Shown piece after piece: positions 16,358 through 25,590 of a stretch of DNA of 34,004 nt. Origin of the DNA: JBGFRR01 sp041695045 (lineage in GTDB: Bacteria > Bacteroidota > Ignavibacteria > UBA10030). The stretch is from contig JBGFRR010000159.1 of NCBI GenBank assembly GCA_041695045.1, positions 1 through 34,004 on the forward strand, given 5' to 3'. Under the pieces are notes generated by a model, which did no database searches, was not told where the DNA came from, and was given only the letters and a program-made list of their open reading frames with translations. A program made the position numbers and the translations under genes. How positions within the stretch are numbered: position 1 is the first letter of the stretch; every line of letters begins with the position of its first letter.

Positions 16358-18607
16358 TCACTGATCTGTCGCTCCTTTTTTCTCCGGTTCTTGTTCTTCC
16401 TTCAGTGTCGAAATAAGTTCGTTCCACTCGAACCATCCCGGCTTCCCGTTGATCCACTTCTCCATCCAGTTAAACTCGGAGACCATCTTCACGAACTGGT
16501 TGCGCATCTCGGTGATGCCGTGAGTGTTGCCCGGGTAGACGAAGAATTCCGTCGGTACGCCGAGTTTCTTCAATGCCATGTGGAGTTCTTCGCTTTGCGG
16601 TCGCGGCACACGCGGGTCGCCGTCCACAACGTGGATGAGCGTGGGCGTTTTTGCGTTCTTGATGTACTTCAGCGGCGAGACGTCCCAGTAATGGTCGAAG
16701 CGGTCGTACGGCATGCCTTTGAAGTAGAACTCGCGGATACGCTGCACATCGGTTTGGGCGTACATGGAGATCCAGTTCATCGCGCTTGCGCCGGAGGAAA
16801 TGGCCTTGAAGCGGTTCGTCTGCGTGAGGATCCAGTTTGAATAATGGCCGCCTGCGCTCCAGCCCATCGCGCCCAACTTGTTGCCGTCGACAAGTCCCGT
16901 GGCGATGAGGTGGTCGACGCCCGTCATGATGTCTTCAAACCCTTTGCGGAAGTAATCACCGGAGGTTTCCATCCGGAATCGCTCACCGTAATTGCTGGAG
17001 CCGCGATAGTTCGGCAGGAAGCAGGCGTAGCCGGCGCCCGCGTACACGTGCGAGTAGTTGCCGTAGCTCGCGTTGAAGGCAAGCGTCGAAGCTGCAGCCG
17101 GCCCGCCGTGGATCTGCACGATGAGTGGGTAACGCTTGCCTTTCACATACCCGACGGGCTTGACGAGCACGCCTTCAATCATCTTCCCATCGCGCGATTT
17201 CCATTGCACAACCTCCGTCTCGCCAAGAGCAAGTTCAGCAACCTGCGGGTTGGAGTCCGTCAACTTGATCCAGGCCGACTGATCGCCGATGCGGTCGAGA
17301 GATCGAACGGTGTAATAATTGAAGGGCGTTGAGGAATCAGAATAACCGATGAGCAGATGCTTGTCATCGTCATCCTGCTGAACATTGATGACGCCGTTGA
17401 GGGAGGTGAGGTGGGTGACGGCACCGGTTTCCGTTGACGTTGCGAACACTTGGGCCGTTGCGCGCCAACCCTCGTTGCTGTAGATCGTCTTCGCATCGTC
17501 CGACCAGAAGCCGATGCTGAGCGATTCGTCGAACGACGCGCCTAACGTTTTCCATCGTCCGCCTGAATCGGCAATGCGGCGGATGTAGATCTTCTGATCG
17601 CGGAAATACGTGAAGTCATTCGGCGCAGTGAATGCGACCCACACGTTGTCGGGTGAAAAGCTCAACATGCTCTCACCGATGTCGTTGTTGTTCGTCAGCC
17701 GCTCGATGTCGCCGGACTCGACGTTGAGGAGATAGAGGTCGCTGTAGGTGTTGGCTTCCGTAATCGTTCGGACAAAGCGGTCGTTGGGAATGCCGCGAAA
17801 TCCAATCCATCGCGAGTCGTCTGAAATACGTATATCCGACACGCTATACTCGGCGCTGGAGGTGATCCGGCGTTCCTGTTTCGTGTCGATGTCAAACGCC
17901 CAGAGGTGGACGGGCGGACTATCCTCGTTGCGGATGCGCACGTCGAACTTCTTTTCTTTCCGCTCCTTGTTTGCTTTGTCGACGCTGTCGGTGGCGAGGA
18001 AGTAGATGCGTTTGCCGTCCGGCGAGAACTGCCAGCTGGTGATCGCCGTGGCATGCTTGGTAAGCTGTGTGGGTTCGGATGTTCCAAGCCCTTCGACGCG
18101 CACGCTCCAGAGTTGCCACTCGTCTTCCTTGCCGGCGGCAAACGCCAGCCATTTCCCGTCTTTGCTGATTGCGAAGTTGGTCACGCCGTCTTTCGCGTCG
18201 GAGATCCGCATGGCTTCGCCGCCGTCGATGCGCATCCAGTAGAGCTGGTTCTGTGTGGGGCGCGCTTCGGGCGATTCGCGATTCGAGAGGAAGAGGAACG
18301 ATTTGCTGTCATGGAGCCAGCGCGGGGAGGTTTCGTTTTTGTCTTTCGTAAAGGTCATCTGCCGCGTTGATGGGACGCCGTCTCTGGTGGAAACAAGGTA
18401 GATGTCCGAGAATCGCTTCGCCGCTTTCCAGTCGGTTGTGGTCAGCGTGTAGAGCATCCACGCGCCGTCGGGGCTGATCGTCCCGCTGCCGACGGAGTTC
18501 ATGGTGATGATGTCCATGAAGTTCATCGGCCGCTTGGTCTGGGCAACGAGGCCGGCGGAGAAGATGAACAGGATGGAGAGGGTCCAGATCGATAACCGTA
18601 TTCGCAT
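16358..18607 (-). CDS. S9-family (prolyl oligopeptidase-type) secreted peptidase
   Basis: The 749-residue product has a signal peptide (about 1-22, ending LVAQ), an N-terminal beta-propeller made of WD40-like repeats (about 50-430), and a C-terminal alpha/beta-hydrolase domain. The catalytic triad is visible as Ser584 in GWSAGGH, Asp664 in VDGDPRVP and His696 in NTHGI. This is the dipeptidyl-peptidase/acylaminoacyl-peptidase branch of S9, acting on short peptides in the periplasm or outside the cell. A strong GGAGGT ribosome-binding site precedes the ATG. It sits inside the haem cluster, 26 bases before hemF, but no known role in haem synthesis explains that. Confidence 0.92.
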   Translation of the reverse strand: MRIRLSIWTLSILFIFSAGLVAQTKRPMNFMDIITMNSVGSGTISPDGAWMLYTLTTTDWKAAKRFSDIYLVSTRDGVPSTRQMTFTKDKNETSPRWLHDSKSFLFLSNRESPEARPTQNQLYWMRIDGGEAMRISDAKDGVTNFAISKDGKWLAFAAGKEDEWQLWSVRVEGLGTSEPTQLTKHATAITSWQFSPDGKRIYFLATDSVDKANKERKEKKFDVRIRNEDSPPVHLWAFDIDTKQERRITSSAEYSVSDIRISDDSRWIGFRGIPNDRFVRTITEANTYSDLYLLNVESGDIERLTNNNDIGESMLSFSPDNVWVAFTAPNDFTYFRDQKIYIRRIADSGGRWKTLGASFDESLSIGFWSDDAKTIYSNEGWRATAQVFATSTETGAVTHLTSLNGVINVQQDDDDKHLLIGYSDSSTPFNYYTVRSLDRIGDQSAWIKLTDSNPQVAELALGETEVVQWKSRDGKMIEGVLVKPVGYVKGKRYPLIVQIHGGPAAASTLAFNASYGNYSHVYAGAGYACFLPNYRGSSNYGERFRMETSGDYFRKGFEDIMTGVDHLIATGLVDGNKLGAMGWSAGGHYSNWILTQTNRFKAISSGASAMNWISMYAQTDVQRIREFYFKGMPYDRFDHYWDVSPLKYIKNAKTPTLIHVVDGDPRVPRPQSEELHMALKKLGVPTEFFVYPGNTHGITEMRNQFVKMVSEFNWMEKWINGKPGWFEWNELISTLKEEQEPEKKGATDQ

Positions 18608-18969
18608 AGCGCACCTCCACAGAAGGGTTATAGGATTCAGATTGAAGACGTACGTCGATCCCGCTCCTGACGGAGATCAACGGTGAAGTTGTGAGGGAGT
18701 TGCACTCCCGAACAACCAAGTCCCCTTGTCCTCGGGAGTGCAACTCCCTCAGAACAGAGGCCGTTCCCACGCGGGAGCGTGGGAACGAGTTAAATGGCTC
18801 CGTAGGAGCCAGATGCCTTAGCTACCGAGCAAGCCATGGAGCTCCACCGGAGCGCAAGAGTCTCAAAATGACATTTGATTTATCTGTTCCGCCTCGGAAC
18901 CGGTTCACTGAATTCTAGTCTTACGCCGGGTTGCCAAAATCCTAAACTTCAGGCAGAATTGCAATCTCG
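18608..18969. other. REP-like hairpin region between hemE and the S9 peptidase
   Basis: This 362-bp gap has no gene. It holds a 20-bp inverted pair (18692-18711 with 18732-18751), a 34-bp hairpin module at 18761-18794 that recurs next to the RAYT gene, and further small palindromes such as TGGCTCCGTAGGAGCCA (about 18795-18811). It is probably a non-autonomous REP cluster, and the peptidase, hemF, hemH and hemY set probably has its own promoter here. Confidence 0.7.
18689..18794. repeat. REP/BIME-like hairpin cluster
   Basis: A 25-bp module at 18689-18713 is identical to 33341-33365, and a 34-bp module at 18761-18794 is identical to 33298-33331. Both of those other copies lie just upstream of the RAYT transposase gene. 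A second, inverted copy of the first module's core is at 18732-18751, so the pair can fold as a 20-bp stem. This is the arrangement expected of REP pairs mobilised by a RAYT. Confidence 0.8.
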
Positions 18970-20013
18970 TTACGTGTGGAATTTCTTGCTCTCGTCTTTG
19001 ACCGCTTGCACACATGCCTTCGCATGGTCGACCGGGATATCCGGCAAGATGCCGTGCCCTAAGTTGAAAATGTGGCCGGGTTCTCGGCCGAATTTTTCCA
19101 GAATTTTTCGCACCGATTTCCGGATTGTCTCCGGCGGCGTGTACAACACGGTGGGGTCAAGATTGCCCTGCAGCGCGACCTGCGAGCCAATCATCATGCG
19201 CGCCTTGCCGAGATCGACGCTCCAATCGAGGCCGACAACGTCCGGCTTGAGGTCGGCGATGGCTTCGAGCGAGTGTGCCGCGTCTTTGCAAAAGACGATG
19301 ACCGGAGCGTCGTTGCGCCGGAGGAGGTTCAACACCTGTTCGATGTAGCGGAGGGAGAACTCGCGAAACTCATCCGGGGGCAGCAGACCGCCCCATGTGT
19401 CGAAGATCTGCACCGCTTGAGCGCCCGCTTCGATCTTTGCGCTCAGGTAGGATGCAACGGCCCGCGCAAGCTTCTCTAAGAGTGCGTGGGCATCCTTGGG
19501 ATGAGCGTAGACGAGTTCTTTGATGTGGCGGAAGTTTTTCGACCCCCGCCCCTCAACCATGTACGCGGCAAGCGTCCATGGCGAGCCGGCGAAACCGATC
19601 AACGGCACGCGGCCGTTCAATTGTTTGCGGGTGAGGCGGAGGGCATCGAGAACGTACTTCAGCTTCGACGTTGGGTCGGGCACGACGAGGCGGTCGATGT
19701 CGGCGCGCGAGCGAACGGGCGTCGGAAAGCGCGGCCCGCCTTTTCCTTCTTCGACGATGAGTTCCATCCCCATCGCTTCCGGCACGACGAGGATATCGGA
19801 GAAAAGAATGCACGCGTCAACGCCGATGATGTCGACCGGCTGAATAGAGACTTCCGCGGCAAGCTCGGGTGTTTTACAGAGCGTCAGGAAATCCGTACGG
19901 GCGCGGACGGCGCGATACTCCGGTAAATAGCGTCCCGCCTGGCGCATCATCCAGACGGGCGTTCGCTCAACCGGCTCACGACGGCATGCGCGGAGAACAA
20001 GGTCGTTCGTCAT
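18970..20013 (-). CDS. hemE: uroporphyrinogen decarboxylase
   Basis: The 347-residue protein decarboxylates uroporphyrinogen III to coproporphyrinogen III. The signature PVWMMRQAGRYLPEYR is at 19-34, and the second signature GFAGSPWTLAAYMVEG is in the middle. The active-site tail LGHGILPDIPVDH is near the C-terminus. I chose the ATG at 20013 (MTNDLVLRACRREPVERTP) because family homology starts there; the longer frame adds 28 unsupported residues. It is 84 bp after hemD in the same direction. Confidence 0.95.
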   Translation of the reverse strand: MTNDLVLRACRREPVERTPVWMMRQAGRYLPEYRAVRARTDFLTLCKTPELAAEVSIQPVDIIGVDACILFSDILVVPEAMGMELIVEEGKGGPRFPTPVRSRADIDRLVVPDPTSKLKYVLDALRLTRKQLNGRVPLIGFAGSPWTLAAYMVEGRGSKNFRHIKELVYAHPKDAHALLEKLARAVASYLSAKIEAGAQAVQIFDTWGGLLPPDEFREFSLRYIEQVLNLLRRNDAPVIVFCKDAAHSLEAIADLKPDVVGLDWSVDLGKARMMIGSQVALQGNLDPTVLYTPPETIRKSVRKILEKFGREPGHIFNLGHGILPDIPVDHAKACVQAVKDESKKFHT

Positions 20014-20097
20014 TGGTTTGGTGAGTTGTTCGTGGTGAGTGAGTTGGCAATTGTGCGCATCGTACTTTGCTGTGTTACTTGACTCACCGCTCACCAC

Positions 20098-20871
20098 TCA
20101 CAAGTTTCTGAAGTAATCATCAATTGTTTCGACGAGCGATTCTGCTGTGGCGTGACGAGCAATGATATCCACCTGCATGCCGAGCGATGCTGCGGCACTC
20201 GCCGTGGAATTGCCAATCACGGCGACAAGCGTGCGTTCCAGCGCCTTCGTCCCCATCATCTGGTGGAAATTCCGAACCGCTGAGGGGCTGAAAAACGTTG
20301 CCACGTCAATTTCGCCGTTGAGTAGGGCGTGTCGTATTGCATCTAACTCCAGCTGCCGGGGCGGAACATTCTTGTACACTACAACCTCATCCACCACAGC
20401 GCCGAGCTCGCGAAGAAAGTCGGGCAAGATATTGCTGCCGATACTGCTGCGCGGGAACAAAAAGTACGTTCCCAACAGGTCTTCCCCCTCGAACGAGTCC
20501 GCTAACGCCTCCGCCGAGTACACCTCCGGTGTTCCGGCGACAGGAATTTCCTCTTCCTCTAACGCCGCTTCGGTTTTCTCACCGACAGCGTACACCCGAC
20601 GCTGTGCGAGAACCCTCCGCGCATCGACATTAATGGCATCGACGCGACGGAGGAAGCGCTCGACGGCATTGCGGCTCGTGAAGAGCATGCCGTGGTACTG
20701 TTTCAGGTTGATGATGGCGTGGTCGCACTCCTCCCACGAGTCGGGGTCGGTGATGACGATCGCCGGCAGAAGCATCGGAATCGCACCGCGCTCTTCGAAC
20801 AGAGCCGCAAGTTCAGCGCTGTCCTCGCGCGGTCGCGTAATCAGCACGCGCTTGTCCTTCAGTCCCGCCAT
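20098..20871 (-). CDS. hemD: uroporphyrinogen-III synthase
   Basis: The 257-residue protein cyclises hydroxymethylbilane to uroporphyrinogen III. HemD is poorly conserved, but the start RVLITRPREDSAELAALFEERG, the central AVGEKTEAALEEEEI and the C-terminal FFSPSAVRNF segment are typical. Its ATG at 20871 overlaps the hemC stop by one base (TGATG), indicating coupled translation. A much longer open frame reaches 21144 but would run through hemC in another frame. Position between hemC and hemE supports the assignment strongly. Confidence 0.9.
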   Translation of the reverse strand: MAGLKDKRVLITRPREDSAELAALFEERGAIPMLLPAIVITDPDSWEECDHAIINLKQYHGMLFTSRNAVERFLRRVDAINVDARRVLAQRRVYAVGEKTEAALEEEEIPVAGTPEVYSAEALADSFEGEDLLGTYFLFPRSSIGSNILPDFLRELGAVVDEVVVYKNVPPRQLELDAIRHALLNGEIDVATFFSPSAVRNFHQMMGTKALERTLVAVIGNSTASAAASLGMQVDIIARHATAESLVETIDDYFRNL

Positions 20872-21836
20872 CACGCCTCCGGCACAGGAGCGGAACGCCC
20901 TGCCGCGTTGATCTCGTCGAGAATCTCCTGCCCGCCGCGTCCTCGCAATTCGTTCGCTAACGCAATGCCGAGCGCTTCGGCTCGCTCCGGCACGCCGCTC
21001 ATGCTTCCCCGTACAACACGCGTCCCCTCCAGACTGCCGATGAGCGCATCGAGTCGCAGTTCGTTCCCCTCCATCCTTCCGTATGCGCCGATGGGGACTT
21101 GGCATCCACCTTCGAGCCGTCGCAGGAGCGCACGCTCGCTCCACACGGCGGAAGCTGTGGCGTCATCGTGCAGGAATCGAAGAAGCTCGGCAACGCGCTC
21201 GTCGTTCTGGCGAATCTCGAGCGCAAGCGCCCCCTGTCCCACGGCCGGCAGCATCACGTCGAACGGAAGAATCTCGCCGATGCTTGCTTCCAATCCCAAC
21301 CGTGCCACACCGGCGCGGGCGAGGATCATTCCGCTCCAGTTGGATGCCGTAAGCTTTTCGAATCGCGTGTTCACGTTCCCGCGAATGTCAACAATACTGA
21401 GGTCGGGACGATGGCTCAGGAGCTGGCATTTGCGCCGCAGACTTCCTGTTGCAACGACTGTGCCGTGTGGAAGGTCGTTGAATGCACGATGGGAAGATTC
21501 GGGATGGGGGATGAACACATCGCGCACGTCTTCTCTCTTTGTCACCGCGCCGATGGCAAGGCCTGCGGGAATTGCGGTTGGCAAGTCTTTCAAGCTGTGC
21601 ACGGCGAGGTCGATGCTGCCGTCAAGGAGGTGGCGTTCCAATTCTTTCGTGAAGAGTCCCTTATCGCCGATGCGGCTGAGAGGGGAGTCGAGAATCTTGT
21701 CGCCGAGCGTGCGGATGGTCCGGACGTCAATCTCGAGGTCGGGGTAGCGTGCAGTAAGCTGTGCTTGGATGAAGTTCGTTTGCCAGAGTGCAAGCTGGCT
21801 GCCTCGCGTCCCCATCACCAGCCGCTTACTTGTCAT
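20871..21836 (-). CDS. hemC: hydroxymethylbilane synthase (porphobilinogen deaminase)
   Basis: The 321-residue enzyme links four porphobilinogens into hydroxymethylbilane. Conserved elements are GTRGSQLALWQT, the catalytic aspartate Asp84 in VHSLKDLPT, GSLRRKCQLL, IRGNVNTR, and Cys245 in LEGGCQVPIGAY, which carries the dipyrromethane cofactor. The ATG at 21836 overlaps the hemA end by 11 bases; an upstream alternative in the longer frame has no homology. Overlaps on both sides put it in the middle of a coupled hemA-C-D transcript. Confidence 0.95.
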   Translation of the reverse strand: MTSKRLVMGTRGSQLALWQTNFIQAQLTARYPDLEIDVRTIRTLGDKILDSPLSRIGDKGLFTKELERHLLDGSIDLAVHSLKDLPTAIPAGLAIGAVTKREDVRDVFIPHPESSHRAFNDLPHGTVVATGSLRRKCQLLSHRPDLSIVDIRGNVNTRFEKLTASNWSGMILARAGVARLGLEASIGEILPFDVMLPAVGQGALALEIRQNDERVAELLRFLHDDATASAVWSERALLRRLEGGCQVPIGAYGRMEGNELRLDALIGSLEGTRVVRGSMSGVPERAEALGIALANELRGRGGQEILDEINAAGRSAPVPEA

Positions 21837-23115
21837 CGGTAGGCTCCTTGCCCGCCTTCGGCGGGTCGATGCCGAAGAGCTTCCGAACGATGGAAATTTT
21901 CTGCCGCTGCTCGGTGGCGGTTTCATCATACCCGTTCCGTAGGTTCACGATGGGCATGTGCAGCAGCTTGTTGACGATGCGCTTGGTGACGATGTCCATC
22001 AGCTCGCGGTCCTTCGGCTCGAAGCGGTTGAGGTTGCGCTCGACTTCTGCCTGGCGGATTTCCTCAGCGAGCTTCGTCAGCGCAGCGATGGTGGGGTGGC
22101 TCTCGAGGGACGACGTCCACTGCTCAAACGAGGCGAGTTCTTCGGCGATGATGGCTTCAACCTTCGGAATCTCCGCGCGCCGCTTCTGGAGGTTCTCGGT
22201 CACTAACCCCTGCAGGCTGTCGATGTCGTACAGAAACACATTGTCGAGCTCGCGTGCCGTGGGCTCGATGTTCCGCGGCACGCCGATGTCGATCACGAAC
22301 AGCCGCTCGTTGCCACGCACGCGTTGGATGGTTTTCATTTCACGGGTTGTGAGGACAAACTGGTCGGACTGCACGGATGAGAGGACGATGTCGACGTCGC
22401 GCAGGTGGTGGTGGAATGATTCGAACGGAACCGGTGTGCCTCCAACAGCGCTCGCGAGCTGTTCGGCTTTCTCCGGCGTGCGGTTGGTAATGAACAGCTT
22501 CCCGATGCCTTTCGACTTGATGTGCTTTGCGGTGAGGTCGGCCATCTTGCCCGCGCCGATGACGAGAGCGGCCTTCTCTTCGAGGTTATCGAAAATCTTG
22601 CCTGCAAGCTCCACGGCCGCGTAGCTCACGGAAACAGCGCCTTCCGAGATTGCTGTCTCTCGCCGCGCACGCTTACCGACGTGAAACGCCGTTTGAAAGA
22701 GACGGTTCATTGTTGTGTGGGTTGTGCCTGCATCGCGCGCCATCATAAACCCATCTTTCATCTGATACAGAATCTGCACGTCGCCGATGACCATCGAGTC
22801 GATACCCGAGGCCACGCGGAAAAGGTGTTCAGTTGCCTTCGCTTCCGTCAACACAAACATGTCGCCCGGCCGGACGCTCGCTCCGGCGCCCTTCGCTTCG
22901 ATGAGTAAGCGTTTGAGGTCTTCGGCAGCTCTATGAACATGCGAGAACGTGTAAAGCTCGGTGCGATTGCAGGTGGAAAAGAGGACGCTTTCTTCCAGCC
23001 CGTTGCTGCGCAAGTGTGGTACGAGGGCGCGAATCTCATCGTCCGAAAACCAAAGCCGCTCGCGGATATCGATGAGAGCCGTGTGGTGCGATATGCCGAC
23101 GCAGGTGATGGGCAT
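21826..23115 (-). CDS. hemA: glutamyl-tRNA reductase
   Basis: The 429-residue enzyme reduces glutamyl-tRNA to glutamate-1-semialdehyde, the first committed step of the C5 haem pathway. The nucleophile is Cys49 in FSTCNRTELY. The NADPH-binding motif LVIGAGKMADLTAKHI and the helical dimerisation region (about 320-410) are present. The start MPITCVGISHHTA at 23115 is the family start; it follows the hemX-like stop by four bases. The C-terminal DPPKAGKE is encoded across a short palindrome (CCCGCC-TTC-GGCGGG, 21851-21865) of the type repeated in the window. hemL is absent nearby. Confidence 0.95.
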   Translation of the reverse strand: MPITCVGISHHTALIDIRERLWFSDDEIRALVPHLRSNGLEESVLFSTCNRTELYTFSHVHRAAEDLKRLLIEAKGAGASVRPGDMFVLTEAKATEHLFRVASGIDSMVIGDVQILYQMKDGFMMARDAGTTHTTMNRLFQTAFHVGKRARRETAISEGAVSVSYAAVELAGKIFDNLEEKAALVIGAGKMADLTAKHIKSKGIGKLFITNRTPEKAEQLASAVGGTPVPFESFHHHLRDVDIVLSSVQSDQFVLTTREMKTIQRVRGNERLFVIDIGVPRNIEPTARELDNVFLYDIDSLQGLVTENLQKRRAEIPKVEAIIAEELASFEQWTSSLESHPTIAALTKLAEEIRQAEVERNLNRFEPKDRELMDIVTKRIVNKLLHMPIVNLRNGYDETATEQRQKISIVRKLFGIDPPKAGKEPTDDK

Positions 23116-23119
23116 GCGC

Positions 23120-24103
23120 TCAGTGGAACTTATGGAAATCCGTGAAGAAGACGTTGATGAACGTGAGCGAGAACAACGCCAGAGCAAAGCCGCAGATGGA
23201 AAGAATCATCATCCTGCGGCCGCTCCATCCAGCCGCCGCTTTGGCGACGATGCCGATGCCGTAGAGTCCCCAGACGATAAGCGTGCCGATGAGCTTCGGG
23301 TCGGTGTACGAAAAGTCATCGAACGCCTTCAGGAGCCAGACAAACCCGGACACAATGGCGAAGCTCAGCAGGACAAAGGCCATCTTCACGGCGCTGAAGT
23401 TCATCCGCTCTAACGTCTCAAGGTTCGGGAGCTTCTTATAGATCACGCCGAATCGGTTTGCTTTAATCTGATGATACAGCATAAGAAAGAGGAAGCCGTA
23501 GACTGCGGAAATTGTAATGGCAGCATAGCCGAGCAGTGCGGTGGAGACGTGCAGACCGAAGAGATTGCTGCGGAGAACGTCAGGAACATCAGTCAAATCC
23601 TCAATGAAGATCGATGAAATGGCCTGGAACACGAATGCAATGTTCAGGATGAAATAGCCGGTTTCTTTTGTCTTTGAGCGATACTCAATGACCAGGTACG
23701 TAACCGAGACGGAAAACGCCAGGATGGTAAGCACCTCAAAGGCCGTCGTGGCCGGCGGGTGGTCGAACTCGACCGTGCGGAGTATAAGATAGAGAAGATG
23801 GATGAGAACGACACCGAGCAGGGCTGGCGTTTTTATGCGCTCGGCAGACAGTGAGTCAGCAAAGAAGGCCTTCCCGTACGTCCACACGAGCGCGAAGTAA
23901 AGCAGCGGAAGGATGACATTCAAGAGCGTGATGAGCAATTGCGGACGGTCCTCACGAAGTTTGATACGCACTGCATGCAACAAAAAGTTAGCCAAATGTT
24001 GTCCGACATGCAAGGAAGCGAAAAATGCGAAATCGGCGCTCGAAGTTCTCGATTTTTGGAATGGACATTTCTTGTGTTTGGGAGACACTCTTCCTATATT
24101 CAT
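23120..24103 (-). CDS. CcsA/HemX-type cytochrome c assembly membrane protein
   Basis: This is a polytopic inner-membrane protein with about eight hydrophobic helices, the first near residues 56-75 and others spread to the C-terminus. The central LHVSTALLGYAAITISAVYGFLF matches the tryptophan-poor HemX branch of the CcsA family. HemX proteins lie next to hemA in many bacteria and influence glutamyl-tRNA reductase level, or act in cytochrome c haem handling. The ATG at 24103 (327 aa) overlaps the divergent M20 promoter and gives about 40 unconvincing N-terminal residues. A TTG or GTG near 23971-23983 or at 23938 may be the true start. It is the first gene of the hem operon. Confidence 0.75.
   Translation of the reverse strand: MNIGRVSPKHKKCPFQKSRTSSADFAFFASLHVGQHLANFLLHAVRIKLREDRPQLLITLLNVILPLLYFALVWTYGKAFFADSLSAERIKTPALLGVVLIHLLYLILRTVEFDHPPATTAFEVLTILAFSVSVTYLVIEYRSKTKETGYFILNIAFVFQAISSIFIEDLTDVPDVLRSNLFGLHVSTALLGYAAITISAVYGFLFLMLYHQIKANRFGVIYKKLPNLETLERMNFSAVKMAFVLLSFAIVSGFVWLLKAFDDFSYTDPKLIGTLIVWGLYGIGIVAKAAAGWSGRRMMILSICGFALALFSLTFINVFFTDFHKFH
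23985..24013 (-). promoter_or_regulatory. possible sigma70-like promoter for the hem operon
   Basis: On the minus strand TTGCAT and TAACTT are separated by exactly 17 bases. If used, transcription would start near 23978, inside the longest hemX-like frame, which would support a later start codon. The hexamers are only moderate matches. Confidence 0.35.
24072..24100 (+). promoter_or_regulatory. sigma70-like promoter for the M20 dipeptidase
   Basis: TTGTGT and TATATT are separated by 17 bases, and transcription would begin near 24107. A purine-rich AAGGA follows at about 24135-24139, seven bases before the ATG at 24146. Confidence 0.5.
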
Positions 24104-24145
24104 CCCGCAACAAACGATTGTTGAACTACTCTCTAAGGAACAAGG

Positions 24146-25528
24146 ATGAACGATCTACTCGCCTACATTGACCAGAATAAAGACCGCTACATCAAAGAGC
24201 TGACGGAGTTTCTTGCCATCCCCAGCGTCAGCTCGCAGAGCAATCACACCGCCGATACACGTCGGGGCGCCCAGTGGGTTGCCGACCACCTTCGCTCCAT
24301 CGGCATGCAGGAAACGAACATCTATGAAACCGCCGGCCATCCGATCGTCTATAGTGAGTGGATGGGCGCGCCGGGCAAGCCGACGATCCTCTTTTACGGC
24401 CACTACGACGTGCAGCCGGTGGATCCCGTAAACCTCTGGACCTCACCGCCGTTTGAGGCCACAATCCGCGGCGAGAATCTCTACGCCCGTGGTTCTGCCG
24501 ACGACAAAGGTCAAATCTACATTCACTTCAAAGCCATCGAAGCCTACATGAAGAATCACGGCAGCCTTCCCGTGAACCTCAAGCTCTTGATTGAAGGGGA
24601 GGAAGAGGTGGGGAGCGTGAACCTTGAGAAGTTCGTGAAGGAGCATAAGGAGTTGCTGAAAGCGGACATCGTGCTGATCTCGGATTCCTCCATGTTCAAG
24701 AAGGGTGTTCCATCGGTGTGCTACGGTTTACGCGGGCTTGCTTACATGGAAGTTGAAGTAACCGGGCCGGACAGAGATTTGCACTCGGGTACATTCGGCG
24801 GCTCGGTGCACAACCCCATCCAGGCTCTGAGCGAGATGATCGCTTCGCTGCACGATAGGAACGGCCGCGTGACGATTCCCGGATTCTACGACGATGTGCG
24901 TCCGCTTACTAGAGCCGAGCGCGCGGCGTTCAAGAAGTTGCCGTGGAACGACCGGCGGTATGCGAAAGACCTCGGCGTGAAAGAGTTGTATGGCGAAAAA
25001 GGATTCTCGACGCTCGAGCGAGTGTGGGCACGGCCAACCGTAGAGTGCAACGGTATCTGGGGAGGATATACGGGCGAAGGAGCGAAGACTGTTCTTCCCT
25101 CCAAGGCATACGCGAAAATTTCCATGCGGCTTGTACCGGACCAGAAATCGGCACGCGTGGCGAAACTGTTCGAGAAGCATATCCGCACGATCGCGCCGAA
25201 GACGGTGAAAGTTGCGGTGCGGACGCTGCATGGCGGTGAAGCCGCTCTGATGCCGATCGACAGCCCGGGTGTGCAAGCTGCTGTCGCTGCGTTAGAGAAA
25301 GGGTTCGGCAAGAAGCCGCTGTATCAGCGTGAGGGCGGGTCGATTCCCATCGTGGTGCAGTTCAAAAAGATTCTGGGTCTGGACACTGTGCTGCTTGGCT
25401 TCGGTTTGCCGGATGAGAATGCTCACGCACCCGACGAGCATATCAATCTTGATAACTTCTACGGCGGCATTCGCACATCCGTCCACTTCTACAGTGAGTT
25501 TCCGACGTTCTGGAACAACGGCACGTGA
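24146..25528 (+). CDS. M20-family dipeptidase
   Basis: The 460-residue enzyme is a di-zinc metallopeptidase of the M20 (CNDP/beta-Ala dipeptidase) branch, hydrolysing dipeptides or related amides in the cytosol. Zinc ligands and the catalytic pair are visible: His86 and Asp88 in FYGHYDVQP, Asp119 in GSADDKGQ, Glu152 and Glu153 in EGEEEVGS. The insertion dimerisation domain begins near GPDRDLHSGTFGG, and the C-terminal EHINLDNF supplies the last metal ligand. No signal peptide is present. It has its own promoter and ends at the hairpin at 25562-25584. Confidence 0.92.
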   Translation: MNDLLAYIDQNKDRYIKELTEFLAIPSVSSQSNHTADTRRGAQWVADHLRSIGMQETNIYETAGHPIVYSEWMGAPGKPTILFYGHYDVQPVDPVNLWTSPPFEATIRGENLYARGSADDKGQIYIHFKAIEAYMKNHGSLPVNLKLLIEGEEEVGSVNLEKFVKEHKELLKADIVLISDSSMFKKGVPSVCYGLRGLAYMEVEVTGPDRDLHSGTFGGSVHNPIQALSEMIASLHDRNGRVTIPGFYDDVRPLTRAERAAFKKLPWNDRRYAKDLGVKELYGEKGFSTLERVWARPTVECNGIWGGYTGEGAKTVLPSKAYAKISMRLVPDQKSARVAKLFEKHIRTIAPKTVKVAVRTLHGGEAALMPIDSPGVQAAVAALEKGFGKKPLYQREGGSIPIVVQFKKILGLDTVLLGFGLPDENAHAPDEHINLDNFYGGIRTSVHFYSEFPTFWNNGT

Positions 25529-25561
25529 GCGCACGCCGAATCGACCAGTGTCACATCAATG

Positions 25562-25587
25562 AGCCCCGCATCACACGCGGGGCTTTC
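25562..25587 (+). terminator. intrinsic terminator of the M20 dipeptidase
   Basis: AGCCCCGC pairs with GCGGGGCT around a 7-base loop, followed by TTTCTTCT. It lies 34 bases beyond the stop codon. Confidence 0.8.
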
Positions 25588-25590
25588 TTC

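Noticed and set aside
18608..18969. CRISPR array
   Set aside because: The repeats are palindromic REP-type modules without regular spacing or unique spacers.
20872..21144. N-terminal extension of hemD
   Set aside because: The frame is open through hemC but encodes an arginine-rich, family-unlike peptide. The ATG at 20871 overlaps the hemC stop and matches the family start.
20692..21747. 351-codon plus-strand frame
   Set aside because: It lies antisense to hemC and hemD and has a shadow-like Ser/Arg composition.
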